Positions 1 to 6,142 of a DNA stretch of 6,757 nucleotides are shown here, piece after piece. Below the pieces are notes generated by a model, which worked only from the letters and a program-made list of their open reading frames with translations, was not told where the DNA came from and searched no databases. The stretch comes from Chloroflexi bacterium UBA2235. Its GTDB lineage: Bacteria > Chloroflexota > UBA11872 > UBA12225. How positions within the stretch are numbered: the first letter of the stretch is position 1; each line of letters opens with the position of its first letter. The stretch covers positions 3,586 to 10,342 of the forward strand of contig DDYL01000029.1 of NCBI GenBank assembly GCA_002347925.1. The letters run 5' to 3'. The position numbers and the translations under genes are program-made.

Positions 1-13
1 AGCCTGAATGAAG

Positions 14-48
14 GAGGCTGATCCCTGGGAAATCCAGAAAGCAGCCTC
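14..48 (-). terminator. Hairpin downstream of the first solute-binding gene; possible terminator or mRNA 3' stabiliser
   Basis: A perfect 7-bp inverted repeat, GAGGCTG (14-20) with CAGCCTC (42-48), encloses a second 4-bp stem, CTGG (25-28) with CCAG (34-37), around a 5-nt loop. It starts 7 bases beyond the stop codon of the minus-strand gene ending at 55, the usual place for a terminator or processing hairpin. On the minus strand the bases after it (13 to 1) are not a clear T-run, so a canonical intrinsic terminator is not supported. It could instead attenuate read-through into transporter genes left of the window or protect the mRNA 3' end. Confidence 0.45.
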
Positions 49-54
49 AGGAAC

Positions 55-2100
55 TCAGGACTTGAAGTAGAACTGCTCAGGTCGGGCGTTGCCCGGCGTC
101 TGGCCCGGCGTGCTGCCAGTGACCAAGTCAGGCACGTTGCCGAAGTTGTTCCCAATGATGGCGACACCGAGCACTGCGGGCGAAATGCCGACGGTACCGA
201 TGACCCAGTTATTGTCAACCATGAGCCTCAGGATTTCCTTGCCGATGGCCACGCGCTCATCGGCCGGCTTGCCCTTGCCCTCATTGAGTAGCTCAAGCTG
301 CTTCAAGAGATCGCCATCGGGCTTGGTGCCAATCTTGCCTCCAGACTGCCACCACTTGCCAGAGTTCGGCCCGATTGCGCTGTCAGGCGCGTACGCAAGC
401 CCATGGAAGGGATACGTGAACGGATTGTCGGTGCCATCGTTTGACCAAACCCGGATTTGCAACTCGTTGTTTGCGAGGCGGGTAGTCATGAGACTGCGCT
501 CGACCTCAGTGACATTCGCCTTGATACCAAGGTTCCGCGCCCACTGTTCCGAGACCATCTGCGCGATGCCGGTGTAGTTGATGAAAGCGGCGCCAACGGT
601 GGTGACCTCAAGCTGCAGGCGACCCTTGCCATCGAGACGCTGACGGAACCCTTGAGGGTCCCGCTTTGTCAGGCCCAACTTGTCAAGTAGCTGGTTGGCC
701 TTCGCGACATCAAGAACCGAATTCAGTTTCCGGCTATCAGGGCCGAGGTAGAAGGCCGAAGCCGGACCCGGTGCCGACGAACCTGGGTCTCCGAGGCCAA
801 GCCAGAAGGCCTCGTTCAGTTGGTCGCGGTCCATGCCCATTGACAGTGCATTGCGGAAATCCTTGCTTGTGATCCATTGCCGAACTTCCGGGTCTGCATC
901 GAAGTCCTGGTTCATGAAGAAACCGGCGTCGGTACCGTGCTGCCACAACCAGAACTTGACGGTGTAGTTGCCCCGCGCCTCGTTTTCCTTGTACACGGGG
1001 ACCTTTGCAAGGTCGATATGCCTGACCTGGAAGTCGTATTCGGCCGCGATGGCACGAAGGTTGAGGACCTCAAGGTTCTCGGCAAGTGTCATCTGGATCT
1101 TGTCGATGTAAGGAAGTTGGTTACCTTCGGTGTCGACACCGAAATAGTACGGATTCCGCTCTAGCCCAAGGACAGGGGTATTGATCGGGCTAGTGACTCT
1201 CCACGCCGTCACAACCGGAAGTTCGGTATTGAGGTTGGCGTTGTTCCGGTTCTTGAAGAAAAGAACCCAGTTATCGAACTTGGCCTCTTTGGCCTTCTTG
1301 TCAACTTCCTCAGCAGAAGTGTATTTCGGATGGAACTGCTTGAGGTACTTAGACGGGGCATAGATACCCATCGCAACCGCCCCGTTGGTGAAATGCCCAC
1401 CTGCCCCGAGACACGCGACCTCTTCAATGAAACCGTAGTAAGGCGACTCAAACTTGAATGCGACGGTGACCTCGTCGATCTTTTCGACAATTCCCTGCTT
1501 CCCATTGATGGCCATCCAGGCAGCCTTGCTGGGGTTCAGTTCGTCGTTGCCATACATGTCCTCGAACCAGAACATGATGTCATCGGCTGTGAACGGGTCC
1601 CCATTTGACCACTTCATGCCACGACGGAGAGTGAAGGTAATCGTCTTGCCGCCGTCGCTGATTTCCCAGGCCTTGGCGACGTTAGGGATGACCTTCGTGA
1701 CGGTGGCATCCCAATAGAGAAGATGGTCGTGGCAAAGCCTCTGGATGTTCTGGTTGTCGGCAGGACCAGTGAATCCGGCGCGCCAGGTGCCGCCGTACCG
1801 TCCGATATCACGAGTTGGCTGGATCACCAACGGATCCTTGCCGACCCGATCGGCGACCGCGGGCAACTTGCCTGCAGAGACCTGGGATGCAAGCTCCGGG
1901 GATTCCTTGAAGGCCGCTGGGACACGTGCCGGATCAGTGATCACCATCGGCACGGCGTCCGAATTTGACTGGGCCGAAGCTAGGCTGACGCTACCGACAG
2001 ACGCTGCAACCGCCAACGATGCTGATGCTTGAAGCATCGCGCGCCGCCCAAGGCCAGTGTGGGCCAACCATGCCTGGCCGCCATTCCGAGTGGTGTCCAT
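55..2100 (-). CDS. ABC transporter substrate-binding protein, family 5 (peptide/oligomer type), Tat-exported
   Basis: Periplasmic binding protein of the DppA/OppA class (SBP_bac_5), 681 aa with the start chosen here. It would bind a peptide or similar solute and deliver it to an ABC importer. Residues 1-43 form a Tat-like signal: twin arginines R19-R20 in GRRAML, an Ala/Ser/Val-rich hydrophobic stretch, and an A-S-A cleavage motif before Q44. The mature protein carries the family hallmark WSNGDPFTADD at about 164-174, inside a segment rich in aromatic residues. It is longer than typical OppA (about 540 aa), matching a long subfamily that often opens with a YGGTW motif (here 102-106). An in-frame ATG exists at 2313, but ATG 2100 is preferred because it places the signal peptide near the N-terminus. 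A modest GAAGGGA Shine-Dalgarno lies about 11-12 nt upstream. The protein is a paralogue of the gene at 2347-4434. The substrate cannot be read from sequence, and no permease or ATPase gene is in view. Confidence 0.93.
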   Translation of the reverse strand: MDTTRNGGQAWLAHTGLGRRAMLQASASLAVAASVGSVSLASAQSNSDAVPMVITDPARVPAAFKESPELASQVSAGKLPAVADRVGKDPLVIQPTRDIGRYGGTWRAGFTGPADNQNIQRLCHDHLLYWDATVTKVIPNVAKAWEISDGGKTITFTLRRGMKWSNGDPFTADDIMFWFEDMYGNDELNPSKAAWMAINGKQGIVEKIDEVTVAFKFESPYYGFIEEVACLGAGGHFTNGAVAMGIYAPSKYLKQFHPKYTSAEEVDKKAKEAKFDNWVLFFKNRNNANLNTELPVVTAWRVTSPINTPVLGLERNPYYFGVDTEGNQLPYIDKIQMTLAENLEVLNLRAIAAEYDFQVRHIDLAKVPVYKENEARGNYTVKFWLWQHGTDAGFFMNQDFDADPEVRQWITSKDFRNALSMGMDRDQLNEAFWLGLGDPGSSAPGPASAFYLGPDSRKLNSVLDVAKANQLLDKLGLTKRDPQGFRQRLDGKGRLQLEVTTVGAAFINYTGIAQMVSEQWARNLGIKANVTEVERSLMTTRLANNELQIRVWSNDGTDNPFTYPFHGLAYAPDSAIGPNSGKWWQSGGKIGTKPDGDLLKQLELLNEGKGKPADERVAIGKEILRLMVDNNWVIGTVGISPAVLGVAIIGNNFGNVPDLVTGSTPGQTPGNARPEQFYFKS

Positions 2101-2146
2101 GAGGAATAAAGTCCCTTCGTCAATGCCTTCGGACGCCCCAAAATCA

Positions 2147-2175
2147 ATTGCACAGGTGTCGCGGGGCGACGTCAA
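2147..2175 (-). promoter_or_regulatory. Candidate sigma70-type promoter P2 for the 55-2100 gene
   Basis: A second minus-strand TTGACG (2175-2170) is followed after 17 bases by TGCAAT (2152-2147), four of six matches to TATAAT. The start would be near 2140, giving a 40-nt leader. It sits 50 bp downstream of P1 with the same -35 hexamer. It is weaker than P1 at the critical second base of the -10. The two may be tandem promoters, or one may be a decoy created by a repeated regulator site. Confidence 0.3.
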
Positions 2176-2196
2176 TGCAACCCGTCCGCGCTGTTG

Positions 2197-2225
2197 ACGA
2201 TAGGGCACATTCCATGACGCGTCAA
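2197..2225 (-). promoter_or_regulatory. Candidate sigma70-type promoter P1 for the 55-2100 gene
   Basis: On the minus strand, TTGACG (2225-2220) is followed after exactly 17 bases by TATCGT (2202-2197). The -35 matches the TTGACA consensus at five of six bases and the -10 matches TATAAT at four of six. Transcription would start near 2190, giving a leader of about 90 nt before the ATG at 2100. The -35 half overlaps the perfect palindrome TGACGCGTCA (2215-2224), so a regulator bound there would compete with polymerase. Confidence 0.45.
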
Positions 2226-2247
2226 GCCGCAAACGGTCCAAAAGTTC

Positions 2248-2276
2248 CACGACGAGGCAGAACCCGGGTTGTCGTG
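2248..2276. repeat. Inverted repeat containing a 10-bp palindrome
   Basis: CACGAC (2248-2253) and GTCGTG (2271-2276) are inverted copies flanking a 17-bp spacer that contains the perfect palindrome AACCCGGGTT (2261-2270). The element lies about 25-50 bp upstream of the P1 -35 hexamer as read on the minus strand, a usual position for an activator site. The role is inferred from position only. Confidence 0.3.
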
Positions 2277-2346
2277 CCGGGTTCCCTCGAGGCGAACCCC
2301 GATGCTCCGTCATCCTTGGATGGCCTTGGGGTGCGTTGGCGATGGA

Positions 2347-4434
2347 CTAGGCGGTGTAGTAGAACGTCGTTGGCATCGAGGTGCAAGGTGTCCGGCAATG
2401 CTGCGCGTTCATCTGACGGGCGGGCACATTGCCCAGTGAATTCTTGATTACCCGTACGCCCATAACCGCTGGGGAGAGCCCAACCGTCCCGATGGACACG
2501 ACATTGTCCACAAGAAGCTTCCAGATTTCCTGAACCATGCCGGCGCGTTCGTCGGCGTATTTTGAGGCGGCACTCCGGAAAATCTCAAGAGCCTTGCGAA
2601 TTGCCGGATCAGTTGGTTCGGTACCCTGCTTGCCACCGCTCGCGTACCACTTGGCAATGTTGATGCCCATGAAGCACTGGGCCGGATCTACCGGAAGTGC
2701 GTGACGAGGGAAGAGGAACAGGTTTTCCGACCCGTCGTTCGCCCACACCATGATTTGGGTCTCGTTCGCCAGCGCGCGATTGAACGCTAGGCTTCGTTCT
2801 TGCGCAAGGACGTCGGCTTGGATGCCAATCACCTTCCACTGCTGGGCGACGATCTCGCAGATTCGGGCAAAGTCAATGAAAGACCCGAGGACCGCCGTCA
2901 CTTCGATCCGAAGTCGCCCCTTGCCATCGCTTCGCAAACGGTAGCCGTCCGCGTCCTTCTGGGTTAGACCGATCTTGTCAAGCAGTGCGTTTGCCTGCTT
3001 GGGGTCATGTGCATGCCACTTCGATCGCCACTCGGCGCCAGGGAAGTACGGGGATGCGTCTTCCGGGATCGGTGCACCGGGTGTGCCAACACCCAGCCAG
3101 AACGTCTCGTTGAGTTGCTCGCGCTCGATTCCAAGAGACAGCGCCCGCCGGAAGTCGACGTTCTTGAACCATTTGAGGACTTCCGCATCCCCATCGAAAC
3201 TGTGGTTGAAATGGAATGTTGCATCGGACCCGTAGGAACCTGGGTCGAGTTGAAGGTGGTAACCACCTCGAGCAGCGTTCTCGAGAAAGACCGGGATTTT
3301 CGCGATGTCCATGTGGCGAGACTGGAGGTCGATTTCACCAGCGATCGCACGAAGGTTCGCGATTTCCAAGTTTTCGGCGAGGGTCATCACGATCTTGTCA
3401 AGATAGGGAAGCTGGTTGCCCGCGGTGTCCACGGAGTAGTAGTACGGATTTCGTTCCATGACCCACTGGGGAGTGTTGATCGGCGAGGTTGTCCGCCAAG
3501 GTGTCAAGACAGGCAGGTCCGGGTTCAAGCGCCAGGTATTGAGGAACTTGATGTGGAGAACCCAGTTGTCGTAGCCGGCCTCCTTCGCGATTTTCGTCGC
3601 TTCGTCGGCCCCGATGAAGGTCGGGTGGAACTTCTTGAAATAGTGGGCCGGCATGAATGAGCCATTCAGTTCGTCGCCCCGCGTGGCCTGCCCGGCACCG
3701 AGCGCAGTGGACCCGGCGAGGATGTCGACGAAAAGTGGATAAGGTTCTGGGAACACCCACTGGATGGTGTAGTCGTTGACCTTCACCATCTTGCCCTGCT
3801 TGCCGTTCACTGACATCTCTGGCGTCTGGGACGGCATGAGCTCCTTGTTGCTGAAGACCTCGTTGAACCAGAACATGTAGTCGTCGGCAGTAAATGGTTC
3901 CCCGTCGGACCAACGGTGACCTTCGCGCAGGCTCAAGGTGATGGTCTTGCCGTCTGCCGAGAGGTCATACCCCTCTGCGTGGCATGGCATGACCTTGGTC
4001 CCTGTGAAGTCCCAGAACAGCGGCTTGTCGGTGGAACAGATTCGGTTTCCGTTCTCCCCGTCACCCGGTCCCGTGAAAGCCCGACGCCAAGTGCCGCCAT
4101 ACTTCCCGACGCCTTGCAATGGCTTGATCACCATCGGATTCTTCGGGAGCCGCTGCTCGACTGGTGGCAAAGCACCGGACTTGACGAGGTCTGCGAGGCT
4201 CGGCGCCTCGGAAAACGATGTTGGATACTGCGATTTGTCGGTAATGACGGTTGGACCCTCAAGTGGGCCGACAAGCGCAGACTGTGGAGATAGGGGGCTT
4301 GCTTCGACCACAGAGCCATCTAGGCTCAACAGTGCCGTGATCGCCGGTTCCCCCGCAACCGCCGCAAACGCGCCAATCCCTGCCCCCGCCAAGGTCTGTC
4401 GACGTGTGAGATGTTCTTCGGACCGCTCTACCAT
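2347..4434 (-). CDS. ABC transporter substrate-binding protein, family 5, Tat-exported; paralogue of the 55-2100 gene
   Basis: Periplasmic binding protein of the DppA/OppA class (SBP_bac_5), 695 aa from the chosen start. The N-terminus has a good Tat motif, T-R-R-Q-T-L at residues 10-15, then an Ala/Gly-rich segment. Unusually, E29 interrupts that hydrophobic stretch, so cleavage is uncertain. The hallmark WSDGEPFTADD is at about 175-185. The protein aligns with its neighbour over nearly its whole length, with shared blocks such as YGGTW, ADGK/GGKTIT, RNPYY, DTxGNQLPY and a C-terminal GTVGLSPAV, so the pair arose by duplication. It has about six cysteines against two in the neighbour, including C-R-T-P-C near the C-terminus where the paralogue has G-Q-T-P-G. 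The start at 4434 is preferred over an in-frame ATG at 4455 because a G-run followed by A (4447-4441, minus strand) gives a Shine-Dalgarno at good spacing. The substrate is unknown. Confidence 0.94.
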   Translation of the reverse strand: MVERSEEHLTRRQTLAGAGIGAFAAVAGEPAITALLSLDGSVVEASPLSPQSALVGPLEGPTVITDKSQYPTSFSEAPSLADLVKSGALPPVEQRLPKNPMVIKPLQGVGKYGGTWRRAFTGPGDGENGNRICSTDKPLFWDFTGTKVMPCHAEGYDLSADGKTITLSLREGHRWSDGEPFTADDYMFWFNEVFSNKELMPSQTPEMSVNGKQGKMVKVNDYTIQWVFPEPYPLFVDILAGSTALGAGQATRGDELNGSFMPAHYFKKFHPTFIGADEATKIAKEAGYDNWVLHIKFLNTWRLNPDLPVLTPWRTTSPINTPQWVMERNPYYYSVDTAGNQLPYLDKIVMTLAENLEIANLRAIAGEIDLQSRHMDIAKIPVFLENAARGGYHLQLDPGSYGSDATFHFNHSFDGDAEVLKWFKNVDFRRALSLGIEREQLNETFWLGVGTPGAPIPEDASPYFPGAEWRSKWHAHDPKQANALLDKIGLTQKDADGYRLRSDGKGRLRIEVTAVLGSFIDFARICEIVAQQWKVIGIQADVLAQERSLAFNRALANETQIMVWANDGSENLFLFPRHALPVDPAQCFMGINIAKWYASGGKQGTEPTDPAIRKALEIFRSAASKYADERAGMVQEIWKLLVDNVVSIGTVGLSPAVMGVRVIKNSLGNVPARQMNAQHCRTPCTSMPTTFYYTA

Positions 4435-4515
4435 GGTGCATCCCCCCGTTCGCATGCCGCGAACTTTCGACCAATGGTATCCGCGAACCGCTCACTTGCA
4501 AATCGATGCACCATG
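4432..4515 (-). promoter_or_regulatory. Candidate structured leader: 11-bp inverted repeat covering the start codon
   Basis: On the minus strand, CATGGTGCATC (4515-4505) is perfectly complementary to GATGCACCATG (4442-4432). The second arm contains the ATG start codon of the binding-protein gene and the last G and A of its Shine-Dalgarno. The 62-nt loop holds a smaller hairpin. A third related 8-mer, minus-strand TGCACCAT (4570-4563), could pair instead with the first arm, so two exclusive structures can be drawn. If transcription starts near 4512, eight of the eleven pairs would remain in the RNA and the third copy would not be transcribed. The same sites could also be DNA operators. This is a pairing argument by eye; no known riboswitch family was recognised. 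Confidence 0.4.
4448..4464 (-). promoter_or_regulatory. Small hairpin directly upstream of the Shine-Dalgarno
   Basis: GTTCGC (4448-4453) and GCGAAC (4459-4464) form a 6-bp stem with a 5-nt loop, ending exactly at the G-run used as Shine-Dalgarno by the gene starting at 4434. In the mRNA it would sit inside the loop closed by the 11-bp repeat. The 8-mer CCGCGAAC also recurs as a direct repeat at 4457-4464 and 4481-4488, so a DNA-binding role is an alternative. Confidence 0.35.
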
Positions 4516-4518
4516 TGG

Positions 4519-4548
4519 TTTATACGGCGACTCGCCTTGATTGGGTAA
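4519..4548 (-). promoter_or_regulatory. Candidate promoter for the 2347-4434 gene, with a dyad in its spacer
   Basis: On the minus strand, TATAAA (4524-4519) matches the -10 consensus at five of six bases. TTACCC (4548-4543), a weak -35, lies 18 bases upstream. The spacer between them carries a 5-1-5 dyad, GGCGA C TCGCC (4526-4536), a plausible repressor or MerR-like activator position. The transcription start would be near 4512, giving a leader of about 78 nt. The weak -35 suggests dependence on an activator, if this is the promoter at all. Confidence 0.35.
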
Positions 4549-4620
4549 CTGTTGCGACGGCGATGGTGCAAGCGACCGCCAAGATGCTTGTCACGCTGGT
4601 CTTGATGGGTGCCAAGAATC

Positions 4621-4660
4621 AAGAAAGGGGCCGTCCGTGGAGTTCCCCACGGCCGGCCCC
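4621..4660 (-). terminator. Strong intrinsic terminator of the ZIP-like gene
   Basis: GGGGCCG (4627-4633) pairs with CGGCCCC (4654-4660), and after one mismatch (4634/4653) CCGTGG (4635-4640) pairs with CCACGG (4647-4652), leaving a 6-nt loop. On the minus strand the GC-rich stem is followed at once by TTTCTT (4626-4621) and a further T-rich stretch. It begins about 30 bases after the stop codon of the gene ending at 4691. It separates that gene from the binding-protein genes, so the two are not one operon. On the plus strand the flank is less T-rich. Confidence 0.85.
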
Positions 4661-4690
4661 TCATATTTGAGCTTGTGTGCGGTGTTGATT

Positions 4691-6142
4691 TTAGTGGGCG
4701 AGCTCGAGAGCGGTGAAGAACAGCGCGGCGAGGAAGCCGGCAATGGTTGCCAAGCCAACCAAGGTCCCGCCTTCCTCGTACGCCTCGGGCATCATCGTCT
4801 GCGCCAGCATCGCCATGATGCCGCCTCCTGCGAACGCCTCCACGAAAGTGATCCAAGTTTCTGAAGCGGTTGCGAGGAACAGGTTCCCAATCAGGGCCGC
4901 AACTGCTGATGCCACGACCAGCGAACCCCATAGCCCAAAGATCCTGGCGGGCGAATAGCCAATGCGCTTCATCTGTGCCGAACTCGCCATCGCTTCGGGC
5001 AGGTTCGACATGAAGACCGCGACAAGAAATGTTGGATTGAATGTCGCGAAGGTCGTAAACGCAGCACCGAGCACGATGGACTCTGGAACCCCGTCCAGAA
5101 GGGCACCAGCGAAGATTGCAAGCGGAGACCCACCGCCGTGCTCACCCTCGTCCCCCTTGCCGTGCTCGCCCTTCACGTGGTGGGCAGCTTCCTCGTGGGA
5201 CGGCATGGCGACCGCTGCAACGCCCTCGGCCAACCACTCCTTCTGGTCGAAGTCACGCGTTTGCTGGCGAAGGTGATGCTCGATGCCGAACGTCCCGTGA
5301 GTATGGACCTTGACCAGATCCGCTACCGCGTCACGAAGGATTGGAGACGCCTCCATCACAACAGAAAAGTCTTCGCGAGGGATGAAGAGCAGTTGCACTT
5401 CATCGACGGTGACCGCGAGTTCCTGCCGGTTTTCGTTGGTCAACAGCTCGAGCTCACCAAAGCAGTGGCCCTCGCCGTAGGTGCCGTCCATGCCTCCAGG
5501 GCCTTCAGGCCTGAACTCAACGTGACCCTTTTCAATGAGATAAACGCCGTCCGCTATCTCGCCTGGCTTAAAGACCGTCTCCCCTGCCTTCAGCCGCCGC
5601 GTATCGGCGTGCGGTATCAGGCGCACCAGATCCGAGGCGGGCAATGAGCGAAATAGATCACTCGATGACAACTGGATCAGCATCGTGGTGGCCTTCTCCC
5701 GACGAGCACGGCGCACGAATTTCCTCAAGCTAGAGGCCTTTCTCACTGCTGCGCCCGCGTTGTCCAAGGCGATCGTCGCCGCGGAGTAGACGCTGCCGCC
5801 AACAACAAAGCCGCCGGCTACCCACAACCACCCGACGAGCGGTGGCAACTTCTCTTCTGCGATGAGAGCCTCTGCCCCGCCGAATGCAAGTTCGATTGCA
5901 AGCGATTCGATCAGCGCCCCTGCGCCAAACGCCATGATCGCCGCGACGACCCGCTTTGGCGCCCTAACGTAGATGCCTAATGCGGCGCCAATCATCAAGG
6001 ATGACGCTGCAACCAATCCGAGGAATGCGCTGCCGAATGCCGATTCGGCGGTGACCTTCAGTGCACCGTGGGCGGGTTCGGTGCTCGCAACAGCACCGAT
6101 TGCCATGGGAATGAGAAGGACGGAACTGGCTAGGACCCCCAT
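4691..6142 (-). CDS. ZIP-family metal transporter homologue with inserted cyclic-nucleotide-binding domain
   Basis: Inner-membrane protein of 483 aa, probably moving divalent metal ions under control of a bound ligand. Order of parts: N-terminal hydrophobic segment (about 3-20); two membrane helices (about 38-58 and 65-93, with GAGALIES); a third (about 100-125); a basic linker (KFVRRARREK, about 141-150); a cNMP-binding domain (about 162-280) with a beta-roll segment LKAGETVF...GVYLIEKGHVEF and a phosphate-binding cassette retaining F228-G229-E230 and R239; a His/Glu-rich loop (about 315-337); then helices at about 341-361 (D350-G-V-P-E-S), 371-390 (S379-N-L-P-E-A), 401-423, 430-452 and 461-480. 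The second half matches a bacterial ZIP clade with DGxPES and SNxPE motifs. Classical ZIP histidines at those two places are replaced by D350 and S379. Start: ATG 6142 has a CGGAGA Shine-Dalgarno about 10 nt upstream. It is monocistronic, with a terminator at 4627-4660. The ligand (cAMP, cGMP or none) and the metal are not determinable here. Confidence 0.85.
   Translation of the reverse strand: MGVLASSVLLIPMAIGAVASTEPAHGALKVTAESAFGSAFLGLVAASSLMIGAALGIYVRAPKRVVAAIMAFGAGALIESLAIELAFGGAEALIAEEKLPPLVGWLWVAGGFVVGGSVYSAATIALDNAGAAVRKASSLRKFVRRARREKATTMLIQLSSSDLFRSLPASDLVRLIPHADTRRLKAGETVFKPGEIADGVYLIEKGHVEFRPEGPGGMDGTYGEGHCFGELELLTNENRQELAVTVDEVQLLFIPREDFSVVMEASPILRDAVADLVKVHTHGTFGIEHHLRQQTRDFDQKEWLAEGVAAVAMPSHEEAAHHVKGEHGKGDEGEHGGGSPLAIFAGALLDGVPESIVLGAAFTTFATFNPTFLVAVFMSNLPEAMASSAQMKRIGYSPARIFGLWGSLVVASAVAALIGNLFLATASETWITFVEAFAGGGIMAMLAQTMMPEAYEEGGTLVGLATIAGFLAALFFTALELAH

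Larger units (their letters stand above)
2118..2228. repeat. Three spaced direct repeats of CGTCAA(T/G)(G/C)C
   Basis: CGTCAATGC occurs at 2118-2126 and again at 2170-2178 (identical 9-mers, 52 bp apart), and CGTCAAGCC at 2220-2228, a further 50 bp on. The spacing is close to five helical turns, so all three would lie on roughly the same face of the DNA. Two copies double as the -35 hexamers of the candidate promoters. The outermost copy is part of the palindrome TGACGCGTCA (2215-2224), and the middle one overlaps GACGTC (2168-2173). They may be regulator sites, or only recurring -35 elements. Confidence 0.4.
2101..2346 (-). other. Intergenic region between the two solute-binding genes
   Basis: This 246-bp gap is open in the frame of the downstream gene, but the translation there has no recognisable domain and is read as non-coding. 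It carries two candidate promoters, three spaced CGTCAA motifs and several palindromes, listed separately. Its size and content suggest the downstream binding protein can be transcribed on its own rather than only by read-through from the paralogue upstream. No convincing terminator for the upstream gene was found: the best candidate, ACCCC (2296-2300 on the plus strand gives part of one arm) paired over a long loop, has no T-run. Confidence 0.6.

Noticed and set aside
2101..2313. In-frame N-terminal extension (71 codons) of the first binding protein from an ATG at 2313
   Set aside because: It would bury the Tat-like signal peptide about 70 residues inside the protein, has no family similarity, and covers the candidate promoters.
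2286..2335. Possible terminator for the second binding-protein gene (ACCCC/GGGGT with an inner CATC/GATG)
   Set aside because: Short interrupted stems with a large loop and no T-run on the minus strand.
3007..3660. Plus-strand open frame of 217 codons
   Set aside because: It is antisense to a clear binding-protein gene, and its translation shows no domain.
4435..4455. Seven-residue extension of the second binding protein from an ATG at 4455
   Set aside because: The G-run Shine-Dalgarno lies between the two ATGs and serves the one at 4434; the Tat motif is also better placed from there.
3938..4540. Plus-strand open frame of 200 codons
   Set aside because: Mostly antisense to the second binding protein, spans its promoter region, and is rich in Ser/Pro/Arg as expected of a shadow frame.
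5138..5647. Plus-strand open frame of 169 codons within the ZIP-like gene
   Set aside because: Antisense to the well-supported cNMP-binding domain; no recognisable product.
4691..6142. The ZIP/cNMP fusion as an artefact of a frameshift or two merged genes
   Set aside because: The frame is uninterrupted, both membrane halves are needed for one ZIP fold, and the insertion falls in the known variable loop.
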